The notes below the pieces were generated by a model. That model worked only from the letters and a program-made list of their open reading frames with translations. It was not told the DNA's origin and made no database searches. 64,000 nucleotides of DNA. Source: Actinomycetota bacterium. Lineage in GTDB: Bacteria > Actinomycetota > Actinomycetes > JACCUZ01. Where the stretch lies: assembly GCA_030841035.1 (NCBI GenBank), contig JAVEDI010000055.1, positions 41,030 through 105,029 on the forward strand. The letters are read 5' to 3'. A program made the position numbers and the translations under genes. Positions 1-8,797 of this stretch are shown piece after piece (positions within the stretch are counted from its first letter, which is position 1; each line of letters starts with the position of its first letter).

Positions 1-803
1 GCCGAGGCGACCATGGCCTGCGCGGTCATCTTCCGCACGCCCTTGACCGGCACCCGCGTCTCGCGCTCGCGCGGGTCGCCGGCCCGGGAGCGGGGCAGCG
101 GTGCAGGGTCTGCCGAGTCGGAGGAGGCCGCCGAGCGGACGTCGTCGCGGGTGACCGTGCCGTCGGGGCCGGTGGCCGCGAGTGTCGAGATGTCGACACC
201 GAGGTCCTTGGCGAGCCTGCGGACGGGTGGCTTGGCGCGCGCCCTGGCGGCGCCGGCCGACGGGCCCGCGACGGTGGTCGACGGCGCCGCGTGCTCGGCC
301 TCCTCCAGCGCCGGCTCCGTCAGGGGCACCGGGCTGGTCATCATCGAGGTCTGCACGGCCTGGCGGGCCGCTGACGCGGACGGGCCGGGCTGCTGCTTGC
401 GGGGGCGGCGCTTGGCCGACGTGCTGCGCGGGCCGTAGCCGACGAGCACGGACGTGCGGCCGCCCGGCGCGGGACCGCCGATCAGCCCCGGCTCGACGGC
501 CGCCTCGGCGTCGGGTGTGCCGATCTGCTCGACCGCCCCCGCCTCAGGTGCGGCCGGCGCAGCGCCCTCGCCGGTGTCCACGGTGATGATCGGGGTGCCG
601 ACGTCGACCGTCGTGCCCTCGGCCACGAGCACCTCGCTGACCACTCCGGCGAAGGGCGAGGGCAGCTCGACCAGCGACTTGGCGGTCTCGATCTCGACGA
701 CGATGTCGTTGATCTCCACCGTGTCGCCGACCTTGACCTTCCACGAGACGATCTCCGCCTCAGTGAGGCCTTCGCCGACGTCGGGCAGCTTGAACTGCTT
801 CAT
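1..803 (-). CDS. bkdC: Branched-chain 2-oxo acid dehydrogenase E2 (dihydrolipoyl acyltransferase), 3' part outside window
   Basis: E2 core subunit that transfers the acyl group from the E1 lipoyl arm to coenzyme A. Only the first 267 codons are visible; the catalytic acyltransferase domain lies beyond the window edge. Residues 1-75 form a lipoyl domain with the modified lysine at about K42 in EIETAKS. A long Pro/Ala-rich linker follows, then a peripheral-subunit-binding domain at about 190-225 (KPPVRRLAKDLGVD). It is the last gene of an E1 alpha-E1 beta-E2 operon, starting 13 nt after the E1 beta stop. The lipoyl and E1/E3-binding modules are plain. Branched-chain rather than pyruvate specificity is inferred from the two-subunit E1 next to it. 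Confidence 0.9.
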   Translation of the reverse strand, partial: MKQFKLPDVGEGLTEAEIVSWKVKVGDTVEINDIVVEIETAKSLVELPSPFAGVVSEVLVAEGTTVDVGTPIITVDTGEGAAPAAPEAGAVEQIGTPDAEAAVEPGLIGGPAPGGRTSVLVGYGPRSTSAKRRPRKQQPGPSASAARQAVQTSMMTSPVPLTEPALEEAEHAAPSTTVAGPSAGAARARAKPPVRRLAKDLGVDISTLAATGPDGTVTRDDVRSAASSDSADPAPLPRSRAGDPRERETRVPVKGVRKMTAQAMVAS

Positions 804-816
804 CTGTGAACGGCTC

Positions 817-1800
817 CTAGAAGGCAAGCGATCGGTCGACGGCATCCAGGATGCGATCGAGATCGGGAAGGTAGTCCTCCTCGACGCGACTCGGCGGGTA
901 GGGAGTGCCGAAACCGCCGACCCGCATCACGGGCGCCTCCAGGGAGTAGAAGCAGGCCTCGGTCGCCCGGGCGGCCACCTCGGCACCCATGCCGAGGAAC
1001 ACCGGCGCCTCGTGCACGACCACCAGCCGACCGGTCTTCTCGACCGACGCGCACAGCGTGGGCATGTCGAGCGGGGAGAGCGTCCGCAGGTCGATCACCT
1101 CGATCGACTTGCCCTCCTCGTCTGCCGCGGTCGCCGCCTCCATGGCCGTCTTCACCACCGGCCCGTAGGCCGCCACGGTGATGTCGGCGCCCTCCCGCGC
1201 GACCCGGGCCCGGTGCAGCGGGGTCGCGTCCTCGAGGGTGAGCGACTCGTCGAGGTCGGCCTTCTCCCAGTAGCGCCGCTTGGGCTCGTAGAGGATGACC
1301 GGGTCGTCGGTGGCGATCGCCTGCTGGGTCATGAAGAACGCGTCGACGGGGTTGGAGCAGACCACGACCTTGAGGCCGGCGGTGTGCGCGAAGTAGGCCT
1401 CGTTGGACTCGCTGTGGTGCTCGACCGCGCCGATGCCGCCGCCGACGGGGATGCGGATGACGACCGGCAGGCTCACCTTGCCCAGCGCCCGGGCACGCAT
1501 CTTGGCCAGCTGGCTGACGATCTGGTCGAAGGCCGGGTAGACGAAGCCGTCGAACTGGATCTCGCACACCGGCCGGTAGCCGCGCAGCGCCAGGCCGATC
1601 GCGGTCCCGACGATGCCCGACTCGGCGAGCGGCGTGTCGATGACCCGGTCCTCCCCGAAGTCCTTCTGCAGGCCGTCGGTCACCCGGAAGACGCCACCGA
1701 GCTTGCCGACGTCCTCGCCCATGACGAGCACCTTCGGGTCGTTCTCCATGGCCTTGCGCAGACCCATGTTGATGCCCTTGGCCAGGGTGATCGTCGCCAT
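817..1800 (-). CDS. bkdB: Branched-chain 2-oxo acid dehydrogenase E1 beta subunit
   Basis: Beta subunit (327 aa) of the thiamine-diphosphate-dependent E1 that decarboxylates branched-chain 2-oxo acids and acylates the lipoyl arm of E2. The sequence is a full transketolase-type pyrimidine-binding domain (VMGEDVGKLGGVFRVT, DTPLAESGIVG, EIQFDGFVYPAFDQI, HHSESNEAYFAHTAG) followed by a C-terminal transketolase domain (LRTLSPLD, VVVHEAPVFLG). Its ATG overlaps the E1 alpha stop by one base (TGATG), so the two halves of E1 are probably translated in equal amounts. Length and motifs are normal for the family. Substrate specificity (branched-chain versus acetoin or pyruvate) cannot be fixed from sequence alone. 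Confidence 0.93.
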   Translation of the reverse strand: MATITLAKGINMGLRKAMENDPKVLVMGEDVGKLGGVFRVTDGLQKDFGEDRVIDTPLAESGIVGTAIGLALRGYRPVCEIQFDGFVYPAFDQIVSQLAKMRARALGKVSLPVVIRIPVGGGIGAVEHHSESNEAYFAHTAGLKVVVCSNPVDAFFMTQQAIATDDPVILYEPKRRYWEKADLDESLTLEDATPLHRARVAREGADITVAAYGPVVKTAMEAATAADEEGKSIEVIDLRTLSPLDMPTLCASVEKTGRLVVVHEAPVFLGMGAEVAARATEACFYSLEAPVMRVGGFGTPYPPSRVEEDYLPDLDRILDAVDRSLAF

Positions 1801-2948
1801 CAGCGGGTTCCCTCCGCGCGCTCGAAGGTCTCGAGGTACGCCGCGAACTGCTCGCGCTCCTCCTCGAGCAGCGGGTGCCGGTCGGCGTACACGTGCTCGA
1901 AGATCGACAGCGGCTCGGGGTCGGGCATCTCCAGGCAGCCCTTGCGCACGTAGGCGGCCAGCTCGGCCGACTCGCGCTCCACCTCGTCGAAGTACGCCTG
2001 GGTCGCGATGCCGTTGCGCGAGAGGTAGGCCTTCATGCGCTCGACGGGGTCCTTGAGCTTCCAGGACTCCAGCTCGTCGGAGAGCCGGTAGCGGGTCGGG
2101 TCGTCGGAGGTCGTGTGGGCGCCCATCCGGTAGGTGTAGGCCTCGATCAACGTGGGGCCGCTGCCTTCCCGGGCATTTTGCAGGGCCGCGCGCGTGACGG
2201 CGAGGCAGGCGAGGACGTCGTTGCCGTCGACCCGGATGCCGGGGAAGCCGAAGCCCATCGCGCGCCGGTAGAGCGGGATGCGGGTCTGCTTCTCGATCGG
2301 CTCGGAGATGGCCCACTGGTTGTTCTGACAGAAGAACACGACCGGGGCGTTGAAGACGCTGGCGAAGATGAAGGCCTCGTTGACGTCGCCCTGGCTCGTC
2401 GCGCCGTCGCCGAAGTAGGCGATGACCGCGCTCTCGGCTCCGTCCTTCTGCACACCCATGGCGTAGCCGGTGGCGTGCAGGGTCTGCGCCCCGATCACGA
2501 TGGTGTAGAGGTGGAAGTTCTTCTCGTTGGGGTCCCAGCCCCCGTGGTTGACCCCCCGGAAGAGCCCGAGCAGGTTGAGCGGGTCGACTCCCCGGCACCA
2601 GGCGACACCGTGCTCGCGGTACGTCGGGAACGCATAGTCGTCGGCCCGCATGGCGCGGCCGGAGCCCACCTGGGCCGCCTCCTGGCCGAGCAGGCTGGCC
2701 CAGATGCCCAGCTCGCCCTGCCGCTGCAGCGCGGTGGCTTCGGCGTCGACCCGGCGGACCAGGACCAGGTCGCGGTAGAGCCCGCGCAGCTCGTCGTCGG
2801 ACAGGTCGATGGCGTAGTCGGGGTGTTCCACGCGCTCACCCTCCGGGGTGAGCAGCTGCACCAGCTCCGGCTGGTCGGACACCGGGCGGGCGAGCCGTGG
2901 GTGTGCGGCCTGCGGGGACGCGGCGGCGGCGACGGCACTGTCGGTCAC
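1800..2948 (-). CDS. bkdA: Branched-chain 2-oxo acid dehydrogenase E1 alpha subunit
   Basis: Alpha subunit (382 aa) of the E1 component. The thiamine-diphosphate motif is seen as GDGATSQGDVNEAF followed by FCQNNQWAIS, and the conserved MGAHTTSDDPTRYR segment that closes the active site is present. I chose the GTG at 2948 (protein start VTDSAVAAAA) because GAGGAG lies just upstream. The reading frame stays open further upstream, but that part has no family similarity. It is the first gene of the E1 alpha-E1 beta-E2 operon. A possible -10 box lies about 175 nt upstream, which would give a long leader. Confidence 0.92.
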   Translation of the reverse strand: MTDSAVAAAASPQAAHPRLARPVSDQPELVQLLTPEGERVEHPDYAIDLSDDELRGLYRDLVLVRRVDAEATALQRQGELGIWASLLGQEAAQVGSGRAMRADDYAFPTYREHGVAWCRGVDPLNLLGLFRGVNHGGWDPNEKNFHLYTIVIGAQTLHATGYAMGVQKDGAESAVIAYFGDGATSQGDVNEAFIFASVFNAPVVFFCQNNQWAISEPIEKQTRIPLYRRAMGFGFPGIRVDGNDVLACLAVTRAALQNAREGSGPTLIEAYTYRMGAHTTSDDPTRYRLSDELESWKLKDPVERMKAYLSRNGIATQAYFDEVERESAELAAYVRKGCLEMPDPEPLSIFEHVYADRHPLLEEEREQFAAYLETFERAEGTR

Positions 2949-3123
2949 ATGCACTCCTCGTAGCTCGCGACGGTCGGCGGGGTTGCCGCCTGCCCGTCGT
3001 CGGTGCCCCTCGTCGACGCACCCGTGCGGGGTCTCCGCGGGGTGAGCGGCGACGGGCCGCCGTGCTGTCCCGTGTTTGACGAGTCCGTCGAGACCGGGTG
3101 GTCCGACGCCTGTGTCGTGCCTC

Positions 3124-3129
3124 ACTCTA
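3124..3129 (-). promoter_or_regulatory. Possible -10 box of the bkd operon
   Basis: Read on the minus strand this is TAGAGT, a TAnnnT-type actinobacterial -10 element about 175 nt before the E1 alpha start. No convincing -35 is seen. The rest of 2949-3211 shows no gene or strong structure. Confidence 0.3.
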
Positions 3130-3211
3130 AGAGACGCCGGGACAACCTAGCGAGGCTCCAGGTGTCTCGCACCTCTGGGCGGGCCGCGCAGGCTCCGGAG
3201 GGGGTCCCCGC

Positions 3212-4279
3212 TCAGCTGCCGCCGTGGTCGTCGCCACCGTGGTCGTCGCCACCGGGTCCGCCGGTGTGGTCGTCACTGCCGGGTCCGCCGCCGCCGTGGT
3301 CGTCGCCGCTGTGGTCGTCGCCGGCGTGGTCGTCACCGCCGGGTCCGCCGCCGTGGTCCTCGCCGCTCTCGTCCCGCCCGCCGGCACCGGCGTACCCGTC
3401 CTGGTCGCCCTGGTCGGGGCGGGCGCTGTCGGCCGTGGGGGGCGCGGGGGCGACCGGGGCGACAGGTACGGCGGCGACCTGCACCCGGCCCGGCGCCGGG
3501 TCCTTCCGACGCCCGTTGGCGGGGGCGCGGCTCTCGCGCTCGGCAGTGTGCTCGGTACGCGTCCAGCCGCGGTGCCCGCTGTCCTCGCCATTGCCGCCGG
3601 AACCGCCGCGCGAGCGCCGGGAGCCGTCGTGCTGTCCCTCGCTGACGATCTCGGCACAGTCGGCGCGCAGGTGGTCCGCAGCGTCGAGCGTGCCGGCCCA
3701 GGTGAAGCAGAAGGTGCGCAGCTCGGCGCTGCCCTTGCCGCTGCTGGAGAAGGCCCGAGCGGGGGCCGGCGGCACGACGGGAGGCTTCAGCGCAGCCGGC
3801 ACGGGCTGCGGCGACACGACGGTCTGGGGGGCCGGCGGCGGGGCGACGGAAGCCGGGGCGGGTGCGGGGGCACTGCCCGGCGCGGGGACCGGCGCGGGCC
3901 GGACCGCCGGGTCGCTGGCGCCGCCGGTGGCCGTCCCCGTGCCGGCAGCGCCAGAGGCCGGCTGCAGGTCCGTGGTCAGTCCAGGCAACGATGCGGAGAA
4001 CACCCCGGGTGCGGGCGAACCGGCTCGGCCACTGCCCTCGCGGCGCGTGCCGATGAGGGGCTCGACCGGCCGTGGGGTGACCAGGACGGAGCCGGGCGAG
4101 CGCAGCGCGCCGTCCCCGCCGATGTCCAGCGGGCCGCCTACCGAGCGGCTCAGCTGGCTGGCACCCACCAGGCCGACGGCGGCCAGGGCGCCGGCGCTCA
4201 CCAGAGCGAGCACGGTCGTCGCGACACCGGTGCTGCTCCCGGTGTCGCTCGTCGCCTGCGCCAACGTGCTGCTCGTCAT
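3212..4279 (-). CDS. Membrane-anchored Pro-rich protein with Asp/His/Gly repeat tail
   Basis: Unrecognised 355-aa protein. Residues 15-45 form one hydrophobic segment (VATTVLALVSAGALAAVGLV) that could anchor the protein or act as an uncleaved signal. A long Pro/Ala/Val-rich linker (roughly 110-200) follows, then a short conserved-looking piece with two cysteines (RTFCFTWAG...RADCAEIV). The last 50 residues are a tandem array of GDDH/SDDH/EDH units. The tail could bind divalent metal, which is inference. It is divergent from the PhoD-like gene. The opposite strand is also open here, but only the minus frame gives a signal/anchor plus a cysteine core. A real gene is likely, but its function is unknown. 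Confidence 0.6.
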   Translation of the reverse strand: MTSSTLAQATSDTGSSTGVATTVLALVSAGALAAVGLVGASQLSRSVGGPLDIGGDGALRSPGSVLVTPRPVEPLIGTRREGSGRAGSPAPGVFSASLPGLTTDLQPASGAAGTGTATGGASDPAVRPAPVPAPGSAPAPAPASVAPPPAPQTVVSPQPVPAALKPPVVPPAPARAFSSSGKGSAELRTFCFTWAGTLDAADHLRADCAEIVSEGQHDGSRRSRGGSGGNGEDSGHRGWTRTEHTAERESRAPANGRRKDPAPGRVQVAAVPVAPVAPAPPTADSARPDQGDQDGYAGAGGRDESGEDHGGGPGGDDHAGDDHSGDDHGGGGPGSDDHTGGPGGDDHGGDDHGGS

Positions 4280-4557
4280 GGTGTCCGAATCTCGTGCCCG
4301 GCCCTGCGGCCCTGTACGGTCCGTGCTGGGAAGATCACTGTATGTACGAGATCGCTCGCTCCCTCAGGACCGAACGGGTGAACCACCTCTCCGTCCTGAC
4401 CAGATCGGCGACGCACAGTTATCACTTCAGTCGGTCGTGACCTCATCTCACGCCCCGAGACAGGTGCTCGGCCGGCCCCGGCGGGATCGGCACCTCCTGG
4501 TCATCGGGCGTCGCGGGCCTCAGGTTGAGCCATGCGGGCCCGTGGTAGACCCCTTCC

Positions 4558-6213
4558 ATGAGCGAGCTGGTGCTCGGCCCCCTGCTGCGTCATGTCGGGA
4601 CGACCGACGCCACCGTGTGGGTGGAGACCGACCGGCCCGCCACGGTGGAGGTGCTCGGGCACCGCGAGGACACCTGGGAGGTCGCCGGGCACCACTACGC
4701 GCTGGTCTGCATCGAGGGTCTGGAGCCGGGCAGCAGCACGACGTACGACGTCCGCCTCGACGGCCGCACGGTGTGGCCGCCGCCCGGATCGGGGCACCCC
4801 GAGCCGCGGGTGCGGACCCTGGACCCCGACCGCGAGCTGCGGGTGGTCTTCGGCTCGTGCCGCTACGCCACTGCTGAGGCCGTCGTGGGCGACCGGCACT
4901 TCGACGCCGACGCGCTCGACGCGTACGCGCGGCGGATGGCCGAGCTGCCGGAGCAGGACTGGCCCGCCGCCCTGGTGCTGCTCGGCGACCAAGTCTACGC
5001 CGACGAGACCACGCAGGAGACCCAGGCGCGCATCGCGGCCAAGCGCGACATCACGACGGGCGCGAAGGACCAGGTGGCCGACTTCGAGGAGTACACCTGG
5101 CTCTACCACCAGTCGTGGAGGGACCCCGGGATCCGGTGGCTGCTCTCGACGCTGCCCAGCTCGATGATCTTCGACGACCACGACATCCGCGACGACTGGA
5201 ACACCTCCGCCGCCTGGCGCCGCGAGATGTCGCAGACCTCGTGGTGGCCCGAGCGAATCATCGGCGGCCTGTCGTCGTACTGGGTCTACCAGCACCTGGG
5301 CAACCTGGCGCCGCAGGCCCTGGCCGACGACGCGCTGTACCAGAAGGTGCGCAGCGCCGAGGGTGACGTCGAGCCGCTGCTGCGGGAGTTCGCGATCGCG
5401 GCCGACAAGGAGGCCGACGGCCGCAAGGGCGCGCAGTGGTCCTACCGGCGCGACCTGGCCGACGTACGGCTGCTGGTCATCGACTCGCGCTGCGGGCGGG
5501 TGCTCGAGGAGGGCGAGCGCTCGATGGTCTCGGAGGAGGAGTTCGCGTGGATCGAGCAGCAGGTGGCCGGTGACTACGACCACCTCGTGATCGGTACGTC
5601 GCTGCCGTGGCTCTTGCCGCGTGCGCTGCACGACGTCGAGTCGTGGAACGAGCGGCTGGCGGCGGGCCACCGGGGGCCCCGGATGGCTCGGCTGGCCGAG
5701 GCGTTCCGCCGGGCCGCCGACCTCGAGCACTGGGCGGCGTTCCGGGCGTCCTTCGACCGGCTGGCCGAGCTGTTCGCCTGCGTGGGACGTGGCGAGCACG
5801 CGGGGTCGCGCGGCAAGCCTCCGGCGACGGTGTGTGTGCTCTCGGGTGACGTGCACCATGCCTACGCCGCCCGGGCGCACTACCCGGCCGGCGACGGCGA
5901 GCCGGTGCGGTCGAAGGTCTACCAGCTGACCTGCTCGCCGGTGCACAACTACGTGCCGGCAGTGATGAAGGTCGCCTTCCGGGTCTCCTGGAGCCGGGCC
6001 GCCGAGACGGTGACCCGCTTCCTGCTCGATCGGGTCTCGCACGTGCCCGCGCAGCCGCTGACCTGGTCGCGGCTGGCCGGGCCCTACTACGGCAACGAGA
6101 TCGCCACCCTGCGGCTGCACGGTCGCTCGGCCCGGCTGGTCATCGAGAAGGCCGGCCGCGACGATGCCGGCCACCCCACGCTGACCCCTGTCGTGGACCT
6201 CCCGCTCAGCTGA
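4558..6213 (+). CDS. PhoD-like metallophosphatase family protein
   Basis: Protein of 551 aa with a short N-terminal beta-rich domain (residues 1-100) followed by a PhoD-type metallophosphoesterase domain. Metal-site motifs are visible as GDQVYAD, FDDHDIRDDWN and SGDVHHAY. PhoD enzymes are secreted calcium/iron alkaline phosphatases, but this protein has no signal peptide or Tat motif, so it is probably a cytoplasmic relative of unknown substrate. The ATG at 4558 has no clear ribosome-binding site. A TAGACC sequence ends 6 nt before it, so the message may be leaderless. The neighbours give no pathway hint. Confidence 0.85.
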   Translation: MSELVLGPLLRHVGTTDATVWVETDRPATVEVLGHREDTWEVAGHHYALVCIEGLEPGSSTTYDVRLDGRTVWPPPGSGHPEPRVRTLDPDRELRVVFGSCRYATAEAVVGDRHFDADALDAYARRMAELPEQDWPAALVLLGDQVYADETTQETQARIAAKRDITTGAKDQVADFEEYTWLYHQSWRDPGIRWLLSTLPSSMIFDDHDIRDDWNTSAAWRREMSQTSWWPERIIGGLSSYWVYQHLGNLAPQALADDALYQKVRSAEGDVEPLLREFAIAADKEADGRKGAQWSYRRDLADVRLLVIDSRCGRVLEEGERSMVSEEEFAWIEQQVAGDYDHLVIGTSLPWLLPRALHDVESWNERLAAGHRGPRMARLAEAFRRAADLEHWAAFRASFDRLAELFACVGRGEHAGSRGKPPATVCVLSGDVHHAYAARAHYPAGDGEPVRSKVYQLTCSPVHNYVPAVMKVAFRVSWSRAAETVTRFLLDRVSHVPAQPLTWSRLAGPYYGNEIATLRLHGRSARLVIEKAGRDDAGHPTLTPVVDLPLS

Positions 6214-6234
6214 CCGCGGCTGCGCCGGCCCGAC

Positions 6235-6293
6235 CGTTCGATAGGCGGGTGGTCATGTCAGCCCGGTGCGCGCGACCACAGCCCTATCGAACG
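6235..6293. repeat. 59-nt nested palindrome between convergent genes
   Basis: The outer arms CGTTCGATAGG and CCTATCGAACG are a perfect 11-bp inverted repeat. An inner pair, GTGGTC/GACCAC, sits symmetrically inside, with a loop of about 19 nt. It lies between the ends of the PhoD-like gene and the VOC gene, so it may work as a bidirectional terminator. It has no run of T and no similarity to the 53-bp palindrome family. Confidence 0.6.
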
Positions 6294-6374
6294 TCGATGC
6301 GGGCCAGCACGGCGACGGGGGGTGGCGGCGTCCGGACGGAGGGGCCGGGGGGAGCCGCGCGACGCCGGAGGGGG

Positions 6375-7016
6375 TCAGTCGACGCGGACGGTGCCGCGCG
6401 GCGTCGAGAAGTGCACGGCGACCAGCCCGGGGGCGTGGTCGGCCACCCAGTCGAAGCGCAAGTCCGCGGCCTCCAGCGGCTCGTCGAGCCAGCGGGCGAT
6501 GGCGTCACGGTCACCGCAGATCTCGGCCGCCTCGATGCCCAGCCGCACGTCGCCGTAGGAGCTGGGGTGGTGACGCGGGTCGCTGGTCCACTCCACGAAG
6601 AACGGCAGGGCCGGGTCGTCGAGCAGGTCCAGCACGCCGATCTGCTTCCAGGTCAGGTCCACGCCGTCGGGTCGGCGTCGGTAGCTGCTGCGCGCCGGGC
6701 GACCGAGCCGGGCCTCGACGGTGCTGATGTCCTCGACCGCGACCACCCAGGCCAGCCAGCCACCACCTGCCTCGCAGCGCGCCTTGACCGCCTGGCCGAA
6801 CGGCGCCTTGTCGACGGCGGGGTGGTCGAGCGCCCCGACGACCTCGAGGTAGACCCCGTTGTCCAGCGGCAGCACGAAATTGCGGGTGCCGAAGCCGGGG
6901 TGGATGCCGCCGTCGCGGAAACCTGCGCCGAGTGCGGACCCGAGTCGCTGGACGGTCGCTCCCAGCCCCTCGGGACCGGCGGCATAGGAGATGTGGTCAA
7001 GACGCACGCCCGGCAT
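6375..7016 (-). CDS. VOC (glyoxalase/dioxygenase-like) family protein
   Basis: Protein of 213 aa of the vicinal-oxygen-chelate fold, matching the glyoxalase-like domain found in many actinobacterial proteins of unknown role. The start MPGVRLDHISYA gives the usual first strand with a possible metal ligand His. NFVLPLDNGVYLEVVGALDHP supplies the ligand Glu of the beta-strand motif. A second, weaker module follows (residues 120-213). I used the ATG at 7016 rather than the one 15 nt upstream because the conserved domain begins at once. It follows hisC on the same strand (50-nt gap) and could be cotranscribed. The substrate is unknown. Confidence 0.75.
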   Translation of the reverse strand: MPGVRLDHISYAAGPEGLGATVQRLGSALGAGFRDGGIHPGFGTRNFVLPLDNGVYLEVVGALDHPAVDKAPFGQAVKARCEAGGGWLAWVVAVEDISTVEARLGRPARSSYRRRPDGVDLTWKQIGVLDLLDDPALPFFVEWTSDPRHHPSSYGDVRLGIEAAEICGDRDAIARWLDEPLEAADLRFDWVADHAPGLVAVHFSTPRGTVRVD

Positions 7017-7066
7017 TCTGCCGCCGGGCACATCCCGCGGATCGCCCGGGGGGCCCGGGGCGCGGG

Positions 7067-8140
7067 TCAGACGAACCGCGCGGCCACGGTCAGGAAGATG
7101 TCGTTGGCCTCGGTCTCGCCGATCGTGACGCGGACCCCCTCCTCGCCGAAGGGACGTACGACGACGCCCGCCTGCTGGCAGGCGGTGGCGAAGTCCGGCG
7201 TCCGCTCACCGAGGCGCAGCCAGAGGAAGTTGGCCTCCGACGCGGACACCGAGGACCAGCCCTGCTCGCGCAACGCGTCATGCACCCGCGAGCGCTCCTT
7301 GACCAAGCCCTCCACGCGCTCCAGCAGCTCGTCTTCGGCCGCCAGCGACGCGGTGGCCGCGACCTGCGCGACGCCGCTGACGCCGAACGGCACTGCCGTC
7401 GCGCGCAGCGCCTCGGCCACCGGCTCGTGGGCGACCGCGAAGCCGACCCGCAGCCCGGCCAGCCCGTAGGCCTTGGAGAACGTCCGCAGTACGGCGACGT
7501 TGGGCCGGTCGCGGTAGACCTCGAGCCCGTCGGGCACGTCGGGGTCGCGCACGAACTCGCGGTAGGCCTCGTCGATGACGACCAGGACGTCACGGGGCAC
7601 CCGGTCCAGGAAGGCGCCCAGCTCGTCGCGGCGTACGGCGGTGCCGGTGGGGTTGTTCGGTGAGCACACGAACACCAGCCGGGTGCGCTCGGAGATGGCG
7701 TCGGCCATCGCCGCGAGGTCGTGGCGCTCGTCGCTGGTCAGCGGCACGGTCACCGGCCGGGCACCGGAGATCTGCACCACGATCGGGTAGGCCTCGAACG
7801 ATCGCCAGGCGTAGACCACCTCGTCGCCCTCACCCGCCGTCGCCTGCACGATCTGCTGCAGGACACCGACCGAGCCGGTGCCCGTCGCGATGTGGGTCGT
7901 GGGCACGTCCAGGCGCGCCGCGATCGCGGCCACGAGGCCCGACGCGAACAGGTCCGGGTAGCGGTTGAAGCGGCCGGCCTCCCGGGACACCGCGTCGAGC
8001 ACGGACGGCAGCGGCGGGTAGGGGTTCTCGTTGGAGGACAACTTGTAGCTCATGGCCCCGTCGCGGACGGCGGCCGGCCGGCCGGGCTTGTAGGTGGGGA
8101 CGCCCTGCAGGGCGCCGCGCAGCCGGGGTGAGGTGCTCAT
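7067..8140 (-). CDS. hisC: Histidinol-phosphate / aromatic amino acid aminotransferase
   Basis: Fold-type I PLP aminotransferase (357 aa) of the HisC family. Visible are the substrate-binding SNENPYPP loop (about residue 36), the cofactor Asp in [10 protein letters not shown] (about D190) and the Schiff-base lysine K223 in [13 protein letters not shown]. Members convert imidazole-acetol phosphate to histidinol phosphate or transaminate aromatic amino acids. No his operon genes are nearby, so the aromatic-aminotransferase (Pat) role is as likely as histidine synthesis. The ATG at 8140 is favoured because a TAGGGT -10 box ends 7 nt upstream (leaderless). A GTG 9 nt upstream is the alternative. 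Confidence 0.88.
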   Translation of the reverse strand: MSTSPRLRGALQGVPTYKPGRPAAVRDGAMSYKLSSNENPYPPLPSVLDAVSREAGRFNRYPDLFASGLVAAIAARLDVPTTHIATGTGSVGVLQQIVQATAGEGDEVVYAWRSFEAYPIVVQISGARPVTVPLTSDERHDLAAMADAISERTRLVFVCSPNNPTGTAVRRDELGAFLDRVPRDVLVVIDEAYREFVRDPDVPDGLEVYRDRPNVAVLRTFSKAYGLAGLRVGFAVAHEPVAEALRATAVPFGVSGVAQVAATASLAAEDELLERVEGLVKERSRVHDALREQGWSSVSASEANFLWLRLGERTPDFATACQQAGVVVRPFGEEGVRVTIGETEANDIFLTVAARFV

Positions 8141-8147
8141 GCCCGTC

Positions 8148-8153
8148 ACCCTA
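8148..8153 (-). promoter_or_regulatory. -10 box of leaderless hisC
   Basis: TAGGGT on the minus strand, separated by 7 nt from the ATG at 8140, places the transcription start at or next to the start codon. Confidence 0.5.
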
Positions 8154-8185
8154 GAGGCCGTCGCCCGCTCCGGCGGCGAGTGTGG

Positions 8186-8617
8186 TCAGTCGAGCGGGGG
8201 CAGCGCGGTGAGGCACAGCCGCGGGTCCTCGTGGTAGCGCGCGACAAGATCCGCCGTTGCCCTGTCCAGCCGACGGTGCAACGCCTCGCGGTACGACGAC
8301 AGCACGCTCTCCGCGCTCGCGAGGCGCGCGCTGAGCCCGCGCCCGTCGACCACGGCCGGCGAGCCGACCTCGCTGGCCCACAGGTCGGGTAGCTGCGGGA
8401 GGATCGGCATCGCGGTGTCGGGGTGCAGCGACAGCATCGCCTGGCGCCCCGCGGAGCGCTGCTCCGTCAGGGTGTCGCGCAGCAGATCGAGGTCAGCACC
8501 CGCCTCCGGCACGTTCAGCAGGTCGCGACGGGCCTGCAGGAGCCGGCGCCAGTACGACGTCCGCAGCTCCTCGGACAGCAGGGTCCGCCGGTAGGCGCGC
8601 AGCCGCTCGAGGCTCAT
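8186..8617 (-). CDS. rsiG: RsiG-type c-di-GMP-responsive anti-sigma factor
   Basis: Helical 143-aa protein that matches RsiG, the anti-sigma which sequesters the flagellar/sporulation-type sigma WhiG when loaded with cyclic di-GMP. The signature E-x3-S-x2-R-x3-Q-x3-D is perfect at residues 17-32 (ELRTSYWRRLLQARRD). A second copy at 103-118 (ESVLSSYREALHRRLD) has His in place of Gln. Two copies in one chain are the arrangement described for Streptomyces. The ATG at 8617 has GAGGAG nine bases upstream. The frame is open to an ATG at 8752, which would add 45 low-complexity residues. No WhiG gene is in the window. Confidence 0.82.
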   Translation of the reverse strand: MSLERLRAYRRTLLSEELRTSYWRRLLQARRDLLNVPEAGADLDLLRDTLTEQRSAGRQAMLSLHPDTAMPILPQLPDLWASEVGSPAVVDGRGLSARLASAESVLSSYREALHRRLDRATADLVARYHEDPRLCLTALPPLD

Positions 8618-8797
8618 GTGCGCCAGCTCCTCGCTGCGCTGCGGCGGGTTGAGCCGACGCAGCGGCGAGTGGCCAGACGGCCGCGCCCGGACGGCAGCAA
8701 GGTCGCCCGGCCCCTGGACGGCAGTCGCTCCCACGGGTGTCACGGTTGCCATATCGGCGCGAATGCCGCGCCCCTTGACGTCTCTGACCCGACGGCA

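Noticed and set aside
3003..4877. Long open frames on the plus strand opposite the Asp/His-tailed gene
   Set aside because: They run across the divergent promoter region into the PhoD-like gene, show only low-complexity Pro/Trp/Ser or Gly/Arg runs, and have no start signal; typical antisense shadows in GC-rich DNA.
8618..8752. N-terminal extension of RsiG to the ATG at 8752
   Set aside because: The added 45 residues are low complexity and the ATG has no well-placed ribosome-binding site; it is not excluded, only less likely than 8617.
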